Below, piece by piece: positions 8,689 through 14,725 of a DNA stretch of 35,282 nt. Source of the stretch: JAYUJH01 sp043765375. Lineage in GTDB: Bacteria; Pseudomonadota; Alphaproteobacteria; Rickettsiales; UBA998. The position numbers were made by a program, and so were the translations under genes. The notes under the pieces were generated by a model. That model saw only the letters and a list, made by a program, of their open reading frames with translations, was not told where the DNA came from and made no database searches. Location of the stretch: assembly GCA_043765375.1 (NCBI GenBank), contig JAYUJH010000019.1:1-35282 (forward strand), given 5' to 3'. The first letter of the stretch is position 1. Each line of letters starts with the position of its first letter.

Positions 8689-9069
8689 ATGCAAAATTCT
8701 GATAATATTACTCAAATAGATCTACATGTTGGTCAAAATATTCGTGAGAGACGGACATACCTTCAAAAGACTCAAGCAGAGTTAGCTGATAGCTTGGGAG
8801 TGTCTTTTCAGCAACTACATAAATATGAAATGGGAACAAATCGTGTTAGTGCGAGTCGCTTATATCAAATTAGCAAGGCACTAGATACTCCAGTCGCTTA
8901 TTTCTTCTTTGGGTTGCCAAATCAAAATCAAACAGAAATTAGAGATTTTGAGATTTTGCAGAGTGAATTGTCAAAAGAAGCCTATCAAGTTCATCAAATT
9001 ATATCTAGCATAAAAGATGAAGAGTTAAAAAATAAATTGATTGATTTCTTAAAGTGTTTGGCAAAATAA
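8689..9069 (+). CDS. XRE/Cro-C1-family helix-turn-helix regulator
   Basis: The N-terminal half is a clear XRE helix-turn-helix: VGQNIRERRTYLQKTQAELA then DSLGVSFQQLHKYEMGTNRV and SASRLYQISKALDTPVAYFF, about residues 13-72. The C-terminal 50 residues (EIRDFEILQSELSKEAYQVH) are helical and probably mediate dimer formation. Regulators of this shape are common in alphaproteobacteria. It is divergent from luxR and shares the repeat-bearing intergenic region, so control of luxR, of itself, or of the 88-aa gene downstream are all plausible. The 126-aa size is normal. No toxin partner of HipBA or similar type is recognised next to it. Confidence 0.85.
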   Translation: MQNSDNITQIDLHVGQNIRERRTYLQKTQAELADSLGVSFQQLHKYEMGTNRVSASRLYQISKALDTPVAYFFFGLPNQNQTEIRDFEILQSELSKEAYQVHQIISSIKDEELKNKLIDFLKCLAK

Positions 9070-9130
9070 TAATCTGATAACGAAGGCAACTTGCATAAAA
9101 TCAACTAAAAACAAGCACTAGGAATATTTC

Positions 9131-9397
9131 ATGGATAATGAAAAATATTTAGATCAGACTATATCTAGCCTATGCGATAATTTAAGTAATGATGATATTC
9201 ATATCCCATTGACTTTGATGAATAAAGCAGCCCAAATATATGATAGCATTAATAAATCTGCTGATGATAAGGTTATTATTGATTGTCATCTAAAGCATGA
9301 CAATAATACAAATAAGATGATTATTTTTGCGAGCGAAAAAACTTATAATCAGACTGTTGCTGTGGGTGCTGCAACGAATACAACCTTCCAACGTTAA
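9131..9397 (+). CDS. Unknown 88-aa protein downstream of the XRE regulator
   Basis: ATG at 9131 follows AGGA at a spacing of about 7 bases, and the gene starts 61 bases after the regulator ends, so the two probably share a transcript. The protein (MDNEKYLDQTISSLCDNLSN at the start) is acidic in its N-terminal half with a plausible helix (IPLTLMNKAAQIYDSINKSA), followed by strands around KVIIDCHLKH and KMIIFASEKT. There is no signal peptide or membrane segment. I do not recognise a family. An inverted-repeat region follows its stop directly. Confidence 0.6.
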   Translation: MDNEKYLDQTISSLCDNLSNDDIHIPLTLMNKAAQIYDSINKSADDKVIIDCHLKHDNNTNKMIIFASEKTYNQTVAVGAATNTTFQR

Positions 9398-9483
9398 AAA
9401 AAGCATACATAGAGTAGATCATATACAGCAATTAATCTATTAATTCCACCATCACTGCATCAATATGCTTTTTCAATGGTGGA
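9398..9483. terminator. Overlapping inverted repeats between the 88-aa gene and the integrase (possible bidirectional terminator)
   Basis: AAAAAGCATA (9398-9407) pairs with TATGCTTTTT (9464-9473), a ten-base stem ending in a T-run on the plus strand. TCCACCAT (9446-9453) pairs with ATGGTGGA (9476-9483). The two stems interlock and cannot be unrelated simple hairpins at once. The position between convergent genes fits termination, although the first loop (56 bases) is long. Confidence 0.45.
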
Positions 9484-9547
9484 TAATCAATCAGGTATTA
9501 AGCGGTAACTTCAATGCTGAAAGGCAAAACTTTTCTCCAAATAGGTA

Positions 9548-10762
9548 TCATATTTTACGCTTATCTGCCATGTTTATTACTTCACCAAATCGCTCTGTGC
9601 TTTTTTGCAACCAATCAGGACGATGATGTGTGTATTTTTTAGTGGTATTACTATTTTTATGTCCCACCAAATGACCAACAATATCCATCGGTTCACCTGC
9701 TGCTATCAATGTTGAAACATAATTATGTCTCAGTCCATGCGGTTTGAAGTAATCAACTTGGGCTGCACTTAATACACGCTTCCATGCTTTAGAATATGTT
9801 TGAATGGGTTTCCCAACTGCTTGCCCAGCAATAATATAAGGATTATATAGCATTTTAGGCAAAGAATTAACCACCTTCATTGCCATATCGTTTAAGAATA
9901 TATGCTGTTGTTCACCTGATTTTGTCTGATGTATTGTTAGTCGCATTTTGTTTTTGCCATTATTATCCTGATAAATATGAACATCTTCCCATTTTGCGTT
10001 ACGAATTTCTCCTATTCTACGCCCCGTTAATAATGCTAACTTAAACATAGCAGATGCGTAAATATTTTCTTCAACATTACATGCCTCAAGTATCTTCTGA
10101 CATTCTGTAGGAGATAGAACAATATCAGCGGAAGGTGGTTCTTTGTAAAGAATTAAATGTTGCGCAGGAGATTTTTCAATAATCTGCCAACGCTCTGCCA
10201 TTGTGAACATATGCTTGACCAATGCAATACAACGGTTCACTGTTGCATCTGAAAGTTTTTCTCTAAGTCCTGCCATATGTAATTGTAAGCGATTTAACTT
10301 GATCTCAGAGAGCTTATGCTTGCCTAACTTGGGCAGCAAATGGTCACGCATACGTTGGTGGTCGTCACGCCATGAACGCTTATGTTCTTTACTGTAAGAT
10401 AAATATTGCTGCGCCAGCTCTGCAAACGACATTTCTTTTCTCTGTTCATGGCGGGCGAATTGGGGATCTATTCCTTGATTAACTTCAAGCAATTTTTGCT
10501 TTGCCAAATCACGTGCTTGTTTAACAGTAATATCGGGAAAATTTCCTAGTGTAAAAAATCGTTTTACATTTTGGGAGTTGCGATATGTTATAATATAACT
10601 TTTTGTTCCAGTTGGAAAGACTCGTACGCCGAAACCTTTTAATTCATTATCCCAGACATGTTGGGCAGGATATGCAGTTTTAGTGCTTCCATTTTTATCT
10701 AAACTATAGTTACCATTTTTTGTATATATCAGTTCTTTAATATCTTTTGTAGTGAGTCCCAT
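9548..10762 (-). CDS. int: P4-type tyrosine recombinase (integrase), intact
   Basis: The N-terminal arm-binding domain (about 1-95, ending FTLGNFPDITVKQARDLAKQ) is of the P4-integrase type. A core-binding SAM-like domain follows (about 105-190), then the catalytic domain with the recombinase residues: Arg in LLTGRRIGEIR, His-x-x-Arg in KPHGLRHNYV, His in GHLVGHKN, and the nucleophile Tyr in TTKKYTHH. I chose ATG 10762 because GAGG lies about 7 bases before it; the longer frame starts at a TTG (10801) and adds 13 residues. The gene points away from a tRNA-Met 3' fragment that starts about 145 bases upstream of it. That is the usual layout of an integrase at the end of its own element. The element would extend to the left, with the other end outside the window or lost. 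It appears functional. Confidence 0.93.
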   Translation of the reverse strand: MGLTTKDIKELIYTKNGNYSLDKNGSTKTAYPAQHVWDNELKGFGVRVFPTGTKSYIITYRNSQNVKRFFTLGNFPDITVKQARDLAKQKLLEVNQGIDPQFARHEQRKEMSFAELAQQYLSYSKEHKRSWRDDHQRMRDHLLPKLGKHKLSEIKLNRLQLHMAGLREKLSDATVNRCIALVKHMFTMAERWQIIEKSPAQHLILYKEPPSADIVLSPTECQKILEACNVEENIYASAMFKLALLTGRRIGEIRNAKWEDVHIYQDNNGKNKMRLTIHQTKSGEQQHIFLNDMAMKVVNSLPKMLYNPYIIAGQAVGKPIQTYSKAWKRVLSAAQVDYFKPHGLRHNYVSTLIAAGEPMDIVGHLVGHKNSNTTKKYTHHRPDWLQKSTERFGEVINMADKRKI

Positions 10763-10907
10763 ACTTGCCTCGCAGTTTATTTTTGAGCAACCAATAAGCA
10801 ACCACGATAATAGAATAATATGGAATTGTCCAGAATAAACTGGAATGATAAAATGTTTATTTTCAAATGTTTAGTGCTATATTGAATTATTTGAAAGCCA
10901 TTACACT

Positions 10908-10956
10908 CGGAATCATAATCCGCGTGTCGGGGGTTCAATTCCCTCCTCCGCTACCA
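10908..10956 (+). other. 3' fragment of a tRNA-Met(CAT) gene, attachment-site remnant
   Basis: From CGGA-ATCATAA-TCCG (anticodon arm; anticodon CAT in a 7-base loop after T) the sequence runs through a variable loop, a T-arm with loop TTCAATT closed by GGGGG/CCCTC, an acceptor strand CTCCGCT, discriminator A and encoded CCA ending at 10956. The D-arm and 5' acceptor strand are absent, so this is not a working tRNA. The fragment starting at the anticodon stem is what integration into a tRNA leaves at one element end. The integrase next door fits. Confidence 0.8.
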
Positions 10957-11002
10957 TATATTTCGGCAAATTATAGTTTTAGGGAATTGAAAACCCCCCG
11001 AC
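10926..11002. repeat. Long inverted repeat of the att/T-arm core
   Basis: GTCGGGGGTTCAATTCCCT (10926-10944) is matched by a near-perfect reverse complement at 10981-11002 (starts AGGGAATTGAA, ends CCCCCCGAC; three extra bases). The intervening 36 bases carry the acceptor end of the tRNA fragment. The pair could be recombinase arm sites, or a rearranged att site. Confidence 0.7.
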
Positions 11003-11014
11003 AAAATTAATATT

Positions 11015-11041
11015 GCCAACACGCTTAAAAGCGTGCTTGGC
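11015..11041. repeat. Perfect-stem hairpin next to the second att copy
   Basis: CACGCTT (11020-11026) pairs with AAGCGTG (11029-11035) around AA, extended by GCCAA with TTGGC past one bulged C. It ends one base before the GGGGGTTCAATTCC of the second att-like copy. It has no T-run, so a protein- or recombinase-binding site is as likely as a terminator. Confidence 0.55.
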
Positions 11042-11042
11042 T

Positions 11043-11076
11043 GGGGGTTCAATTCCTCACCTATCGCTACCATATA
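11043..11076 (+). repeat. Second att-like sequence, left boundary of the 11.04-18.83 kb island
   Basis: GGGGGTTCAATTCC is shared with the tRNA-Met fragment at 10929, and the sequence ends with the same CGCTACCATATA-type end, but the middle (TCACCTAT) does not fold as a tRNA arm. Bases 11050-11074 recur at 18801-18825 in the same orientation with one mismatch, which marks the two ends of an inserted segment. Confidence 0.75.
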
Positions 11077-11176
11077 AATCAATAGGTTAGCGGTGGCTTT
11101 GAAAAGTTGAATATTTTCTGTGTGTAATTTGGCTTACGCCTCTTTTCGGGTCTGTGTAATCGTGCAAAAAGCATGT

Positions 11177-12139
11177 TCAAGCATTTGCGCCATATCTAGC
11201 TTCTAACTTATCCATAGCAGCTTGCAATATATTTTTATCGTCATTTTATCCAAGTAAAAACTTACATTTTGATTGGAATGACGATGTGTGTGCCGTTTTG
11301 ACGGCTATAGCGTTCAACCATTTGCATGGTTTTGTCCTGATATACGTTTAACAGTTGGCAAATCAACTCCCGCTTGCACAAGGTGGGTAATTGCAGTATG
11401 GCTTAAGTGCGCACGCACAACAATATTAGGGTCAAGCCCTGCTTTTAACACTACCCTTTTCCATGGCTTTTCTATGTTCATAACATGCCCTGATTTTGCA
11501 GCAATAGCAGGAAAAAGCCATTCTTGCACCTTGCCTGCCATATCCATATAAGATTGTAAAAATATAGCTAATTGCTTTGTTATGGGTTGTTGCCTTGCCC
11601 CTGCTTTTGCTTGTGGAATGAAAATCATTATTTTACCCTAGTTCTATATGTTCAAGGCGGATAGAAAGAATCTCCGAGCGACGCATAGCAGTTGCCAAGC
11701 CAATAACTATGAAAGGATAAATATGTGGGTTTTGGTCTTGCTTTGTAGCCTCCAACAAACATTGCGCTTGTTCAACTGTAAGATATGTAATTCGTGTTTG
11801 TTCTTCTTTTAGCAATTTGATATTGCAAGGCTTATAATCAAGCCACCTCCATTCCATCGCTTGATTTATTAAATGTGATAATACTGCTAATTCACGGTTA
11901 ATCGTTCCATTTTTTGCTTTTGCTTCTAAACGATGTTTTTTGTAACGCTCAATGTCAAAAGTGGTTAATTGTGGCAATGTTTTTGTTTTGAAAAATGGAA
12001 TGATATGTTGATTCAAGCGGTGGGTTTTTGATTTTGTATCTTTTCCACCTGTTTCTTTTGATTTTGCAAGATATTCTATTGCTGCATTAGCAAAAATGAG
12101 TGCAGTTTTCCTGCCCTTAGGAAGATTTAATCTTCCTTG
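11177..12139 (-). pseudogene. Second tyrosine recombinase, truncated and frameshifted
   Basis: The coding sequence is recognisable from QGRLNLPKGRKTALIFANAA (12139 downward) to AMDKLEARYGANA and a TGA at 11177-11179. Three lesions break it. An extra G in the run at 11636-11638 shifts frame after RLEHIELG, where LGKIMIFIPQAKAG is expected. A lost base near 11330-11335 shifts frame after KRISG, where GHKTMQMVERYSRQNG is expected and holds the Tyr nucleophile. A 45-bp insertion at 11239-11283 splits QNGTHI from ILQAAMDKLEARY. The N-terminal arm-binding domain is missing as well. The catalytic Arg (ATAMRRSEIL) and RAHLSHTAITH box, where HTLRHT is usual, also suggest decay. It lies at the left end of the island bounded by the 25-bp repeats and was probably the enzyme that inserted it; the island can no longer move with its own recombinase. 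Confidence 0.85.
11239..11283. mobile_element. 45-bp mini-element with terminal inverted repeats inside the dead integrase
   Basis: It starts CGTCATT and ends AATGACG (perfect 7-bp inverted ends, 9 bp if the flanking AT on each side is counted). It interrupts the integrase exactly between the conserved QNGTHI and ILQAAMDKLE segments. Flanking AT dinucleotides may be a target duplication. It has no coding capacity. Confidence 0.6.
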
Positions 12140-12155
12140 CTAATGATATAATTAC

Positions 12156-13088
12156 TTATAAATTTGAGTTCACATAATCCAGTGTTTCTTCACAGTAAGC
12201 TTTTACATCAATATCATTTTGTTGAATGCAATGCTCAAGCAATCTTTCTAAATTTTCAATTATTTCAGTTTTAATGGAGCGAAGATTTCCTTCAAACTGC
12301 AAAGGTATATTATGTCTATTAACAAAACCTATGTAATAACTTGCATATTCTGGTTTTAATTGTTGTGAAAGTTCAAAATATTTTCTCCAACATTTAATCG
12401 CATTGTCTATATGTTGGTCTAGTTCAAACAGCGTAGCCATTTCAGCGTAGCAATCAATATCTTTTCTATATGCTCCTTCCTTAAAATATTGAAGAGCTTT
12501 TTGCTTATTTTCTTTTACTCCTTCTCCATTTTTATACATTTTTCCTAAATATTTATATGCCTCAACACAACCTAATTTAGATGCTTGAACAAAATATTTA
12601 AGTGCTTCGTCATAATCTTGCAGATAATCTTCTTGATGCCCATAATAATAACATTCTGCTAAAAACAATGATTCGTCCCAAGGATTAGAAATTTCTGGAA
12701 TATATTCTAAGTCATTTAAGAAATCATCATCAATTTCAGAAGTTGAAATCTCCATATCATCAACGTCTGTAGTAATATCGGCAGAAAAATTGCCAAAATG
12801 ATTGCTAGCTTGTATAACGGCTTCAACCGCAATTTGACTTGGTATTTCAAAAAACTCTCTGTTTTTAGAAACCCTATATCCTTTACTTTCAAGATAGGTA
12901 TGTACAAATGTTTCTGCCGCTGAACAACTTTCAAAATAACATTGATAAACCACAATAAAAGGAGTTGGAACTCCTGTAACAGTTGAGAGTTCTTTGGCTC
13001 TTTCTTGAGGGTCTTTAGTTGTTTTTCCCACTTTAATCAAATTTATCATTGAGGGATTTATTAAAACATAAACGTAACCATTATCCAA
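12156..13088 (-). CDS. GIY-YIG (T5orf172/MUG113-type) nuclease domain fused to Sel1/TPR-like repeats
   Basis: Residues 1-85 form a GIY-YIG-like domain of the T5orf172/MUG113 type: GYVYVLINPSMINLIKVGKT, R30 (DPQERAKELS), the TGVPTPF strand, E59 and H63 (AAETFVHTYL), then REFFEIP. Y5/Y7, R30 and E59 are in the places of the family's catalytic residues. An acidic linker (about 100-140) leads to helical repeats from about 145 to 245 of Sel1/TPR form (DYDEALKYFVQASKLGCVEA, YKYLGKMYKNGEGVKENKQK). Such repeats usually bind proteins. The product is cytoplasmic. It stands between a dead integrase and a type IIG enzyme in an island, so a defence or mobile-element role is likely but not shown. The nuclease-like call is good; activity is not proven. 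Confidence 0.8.
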   Translation of the reverse strand: MDNGYVYVLINPSMINLIKVGKTTKDPQERAKELSTVTGVPTPFIVVYQCYFESCSAAETFVHTYLESKGYRVSKNREFFEIPSQIAVEAVIQASNHFGNFSADITTDVDDMEISTSEIDDDFLNDLEYIPEISNPWDESLFLAECYYYGHQEDYLQDYDEALKYFVQASKLGCVEAYKYLGKMYKNGEGVKENKQKALQYFKEGAYRKDIDCYAEMATLFELDQHIDNAIKCWRKYFELSQQLKPEYASYYIGFVNRHNIPLQFEGNLRSIKTEIIENLERLLEHCIQQNDIDVKAYCEETLDYVNSNL

Positions 13089-13200
13089 AATTAAACTTCC
13101 TAAGTTATAATTAAATAATGATTTTTAGCATGTTTGTTATCAATATCAAGTTAAAAATTGAAAAATAATAATTATCAAAGCAAAATCAAATCATGCAACA

Positions 13201-13398
13201 ATGCAAAGGTGCATTGATAAATTGCGCAAAGACTGTGCAAATAGTGGTGATGCACAAAAGAGGGAGAGTATCGCAAACGAAGTGGATTTGCTAGAATTAG
13301 AGTTAGAGCAAAACCCTATTCCAATATTACCTCGCATATCTAGCAATAATGTTACCCCCGAATCACTAGAAAATGCAGTTTGTGAATATGAAAAATAG
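13201..13398 (+). CDS. Possible 65-aa protein, unknown
   Basis: The frame starts MQRCIDKLRKDCANSGDAQK, has a heptad-like Leu/Glu stretch (EVDLLELELEQNP) and ends in a Pro/Ser-rich half. Its amino-acid make-up is that of a soluble protein, and the opposite-strand reading looks like a shadow. No ribosome site is visible before the ATG. It may be a remnant or a chance frame. Confidence 0.3.
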   Translation: MQRCIDKLRKDCANSGDAQKRESIANEVDLLELELEQNPIPILPRISSNNVTPESLENAVCEYEK

Positions 13399-13509
13399 CC
13401 CTTAACTGCCCCTAGCTTGTTCCTAGAAATGCAAACCAGAAAAATAAGAGTGGTGAGGGTTGACAACTTCTAGAAGATGCTTTATATTATAAATATGAGG
13501 AGTTTGACT

Positions 13510-13947
13510 ATGAATAATCCCAATGCTGAAAAATTATTCTTGCAAGCCATTCAAGTGGCAGAACAAGAAATTATTGCTTTGGAAAAACAAATATCAGAGA
13601 AAAAAGAACGCATAATAGCAATTAAATTGGCTCTAGGAGTATTTGATAATAAAAACAACATTGAAGCAAATATATTCACTACATCAAAAGATAATAAATT
13701 AGAAGATAATGATAAATTGCCTGATGAGGATTACACCCATCATAACAAGTTTGTACCTGAAGGTATTAATTTCGTTAAAGAAAATGGTCCAAAGTCAAAT
13801 GTTGAGCTTTATTATTATCTAAATAAGGAAAAAGGCTATAAGATAAAAGGGAAAAACCCTGCGAGCAATATGGCCGCACATTTCCATCATGCTAAGCCTT
13901 TCTTTTTTAATAAAGAGACAAAAAAATGGGAGTTAGCAAAAATGTAA
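13510..13947 (+). CDS. Coiled-coil protein with HARE-HTH-like C-terminal domain
   Basis: I chose ATG 13510 (MNNPNAEKLF) because GAGGAG stands about 8 bases before it; the open frame begins 11 codons earlier. Residues 8-42 form a coiled coil (AEQEIIALEKQISEKKERII). Residues 50-78 are an acidic linker. Residues 80-142 (KFVPEGINFVKENGPKSNVE, then a GKNPASNMAAHFHHAKPFFF stretch ending KKWEL) have the shape of a winged-helix HARE-HTH/RpoE-delta-like domain, a fold found at the ends of restriction and DNA-binding proteins. This assignment is by pattern and moderate. The gene lies upstream of the type IIG enzyme on the same strand and is followed by three dyads. A role as a regulator or partner in the island is an inference. 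Confidence 0.65.
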   Translation: MNNPNAEKLFLQAIQVAEQEIIALEKQISEKKERIIAIKLALGVFDNKNNIEANIFTTSKDNKLEDNDKLPDEDYTHHNKFVPEGINFVKENGPKSNVELYYYLNKEKGYKIKGKNPASNMAAHFHHAKPFFFNKETKKWELAKM

Positions 13948-13971
13948 GAAATAATTTTCTATAAAATTATA

Positions 13972-14081
13972 GTTCGGGTTGTGTGTGCTTGAGAAACTTA
14001 CAACAACCCGAACCTGCAAATAAATTAATCTGCTATTCTTTAATATGTAGCAGATTTGAATGATTTTGTCAAGTTGACAAA
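13972..14081. promoter_or_regulatory. Three consecutive perfect dyads downstream of the coiled-coil gene
   Basis: GTTCGGGTTGT (13972-13982) pairs with ACAACCCGAAC (14003-14013). AATCTGCTA (14027-14035) pairs with TAGCAGATT (14048-14056). TTTGTCAA-G-TTGACAAA (14065-14081) is a tight palindrome. The first may be the terminator of the preceding gene; the last has the look of a dimeric-regulator operator. The rest of 14082-14286 is AT-rich with no gene seen, apart from a small palindrome GCTATATAGC at 14105-14114. Confidence 0.55.
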
Positions 14082-14286
14082 TGTCTATAAAAATCAATAA
14101 TCTAGCTATATAGCGAGGAATGCAATTAATAAAATACTTAAAAAAATAAAAATTTTGTTACTAGAGCAAGATTCTAGTGTTTACAAAAAAGTTATAATAA
14201 CATTAATTAATTTTATTTTCAAACATCCAGAATTGATTAAACAATGGATTGAGTTATTTAGTAGCTACATGTAATTGCGCTGGTAG

Positions 14287-14634
14287 TTTATCTGCCCTGC
14301 TAATGGTTGTAAAAACCGAGTTGCAAAACTATATGGTGGCAAGGTTTTTGCTTGTCGCAAATGTCATAATCTTAGCTATCCATCACAAAATGAAACAGAG
14401 GCGTTTCGTAATTTGTCGCAAGGGCAAGCAATCCACCGCAAGTTAGAAGGCAATTTGGATTGGTGGGGTGATTTATCACCGCAAAAACCTAAAAGAATGC
14501 ACCAAACAACTTATGCAAAAAACTTAAGCAAACTTAACCTTTACAAAAGAAAATCATATCAATTCATGATAGCAAAATGTGCAGGTGACTTAACTACAAA
14601 GCACCTACTCGCTGAACTAAAAGAGGAGGATTGA
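14287..14634 (+). pseudogene. Zinc-ribbon protein remnant (C-terminal part of a CxxxxC...CRKC family gene)
   Basis: In the frame of the ATG at 14413, coding sequence clearly begins earlier, at FICPANGCKNRVAKLYGGKV (from 14287), followed by FACRKCHNLSYPSQNETEAF and a basic tail ending at 14634. Four Cys in two pairs (CPANGC, CRKC) form a zinc ribbon like that of small proteins often found on prophages and islands of alphaproteobacteria. An amber codon stands just before it (CGC-TGG-TAG-TTT, where a WWF-type motif would be expected), and traces of upstream homology (CNCAG) appear in another frame. The 5' half is therefore gone or scrambled. The remaining ATG at 14413 lies after the zinc ribbon, so any product would lack it. 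Confidence 0.6.
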
Positions 14635-14725
14635 TAAAATCGCTAGTAAAATAATTGAATATATTTATTATTAGAACTTTGTTATTAGATTATACGATAT
14701 TTTTGCAAAATTAAGGGTTATATTT

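Noticed and set aside
10908..10956. A functional tRNA-Met gene
   Set aside because: The D-arm and 5' acceptor strand are absent and the upstream bases do not pair with the acceptor strand, so it is only a 3' fragment.
13191..13466. 91-codon frame on the minus strand
   Set aside because: It is opposite the small plus-strand frame and the start of the coiled-coil gene region, with a hydrophobic Ser-rich composition and no ribosome site.
14249..14446. 65-codon frame on the plus strand at the zinc-ribbon remnant
   Set aside because: It is out of the frame that reads CPANGC...CRKC and carries no recognisable protein. It is a shadow of the decayed gene.
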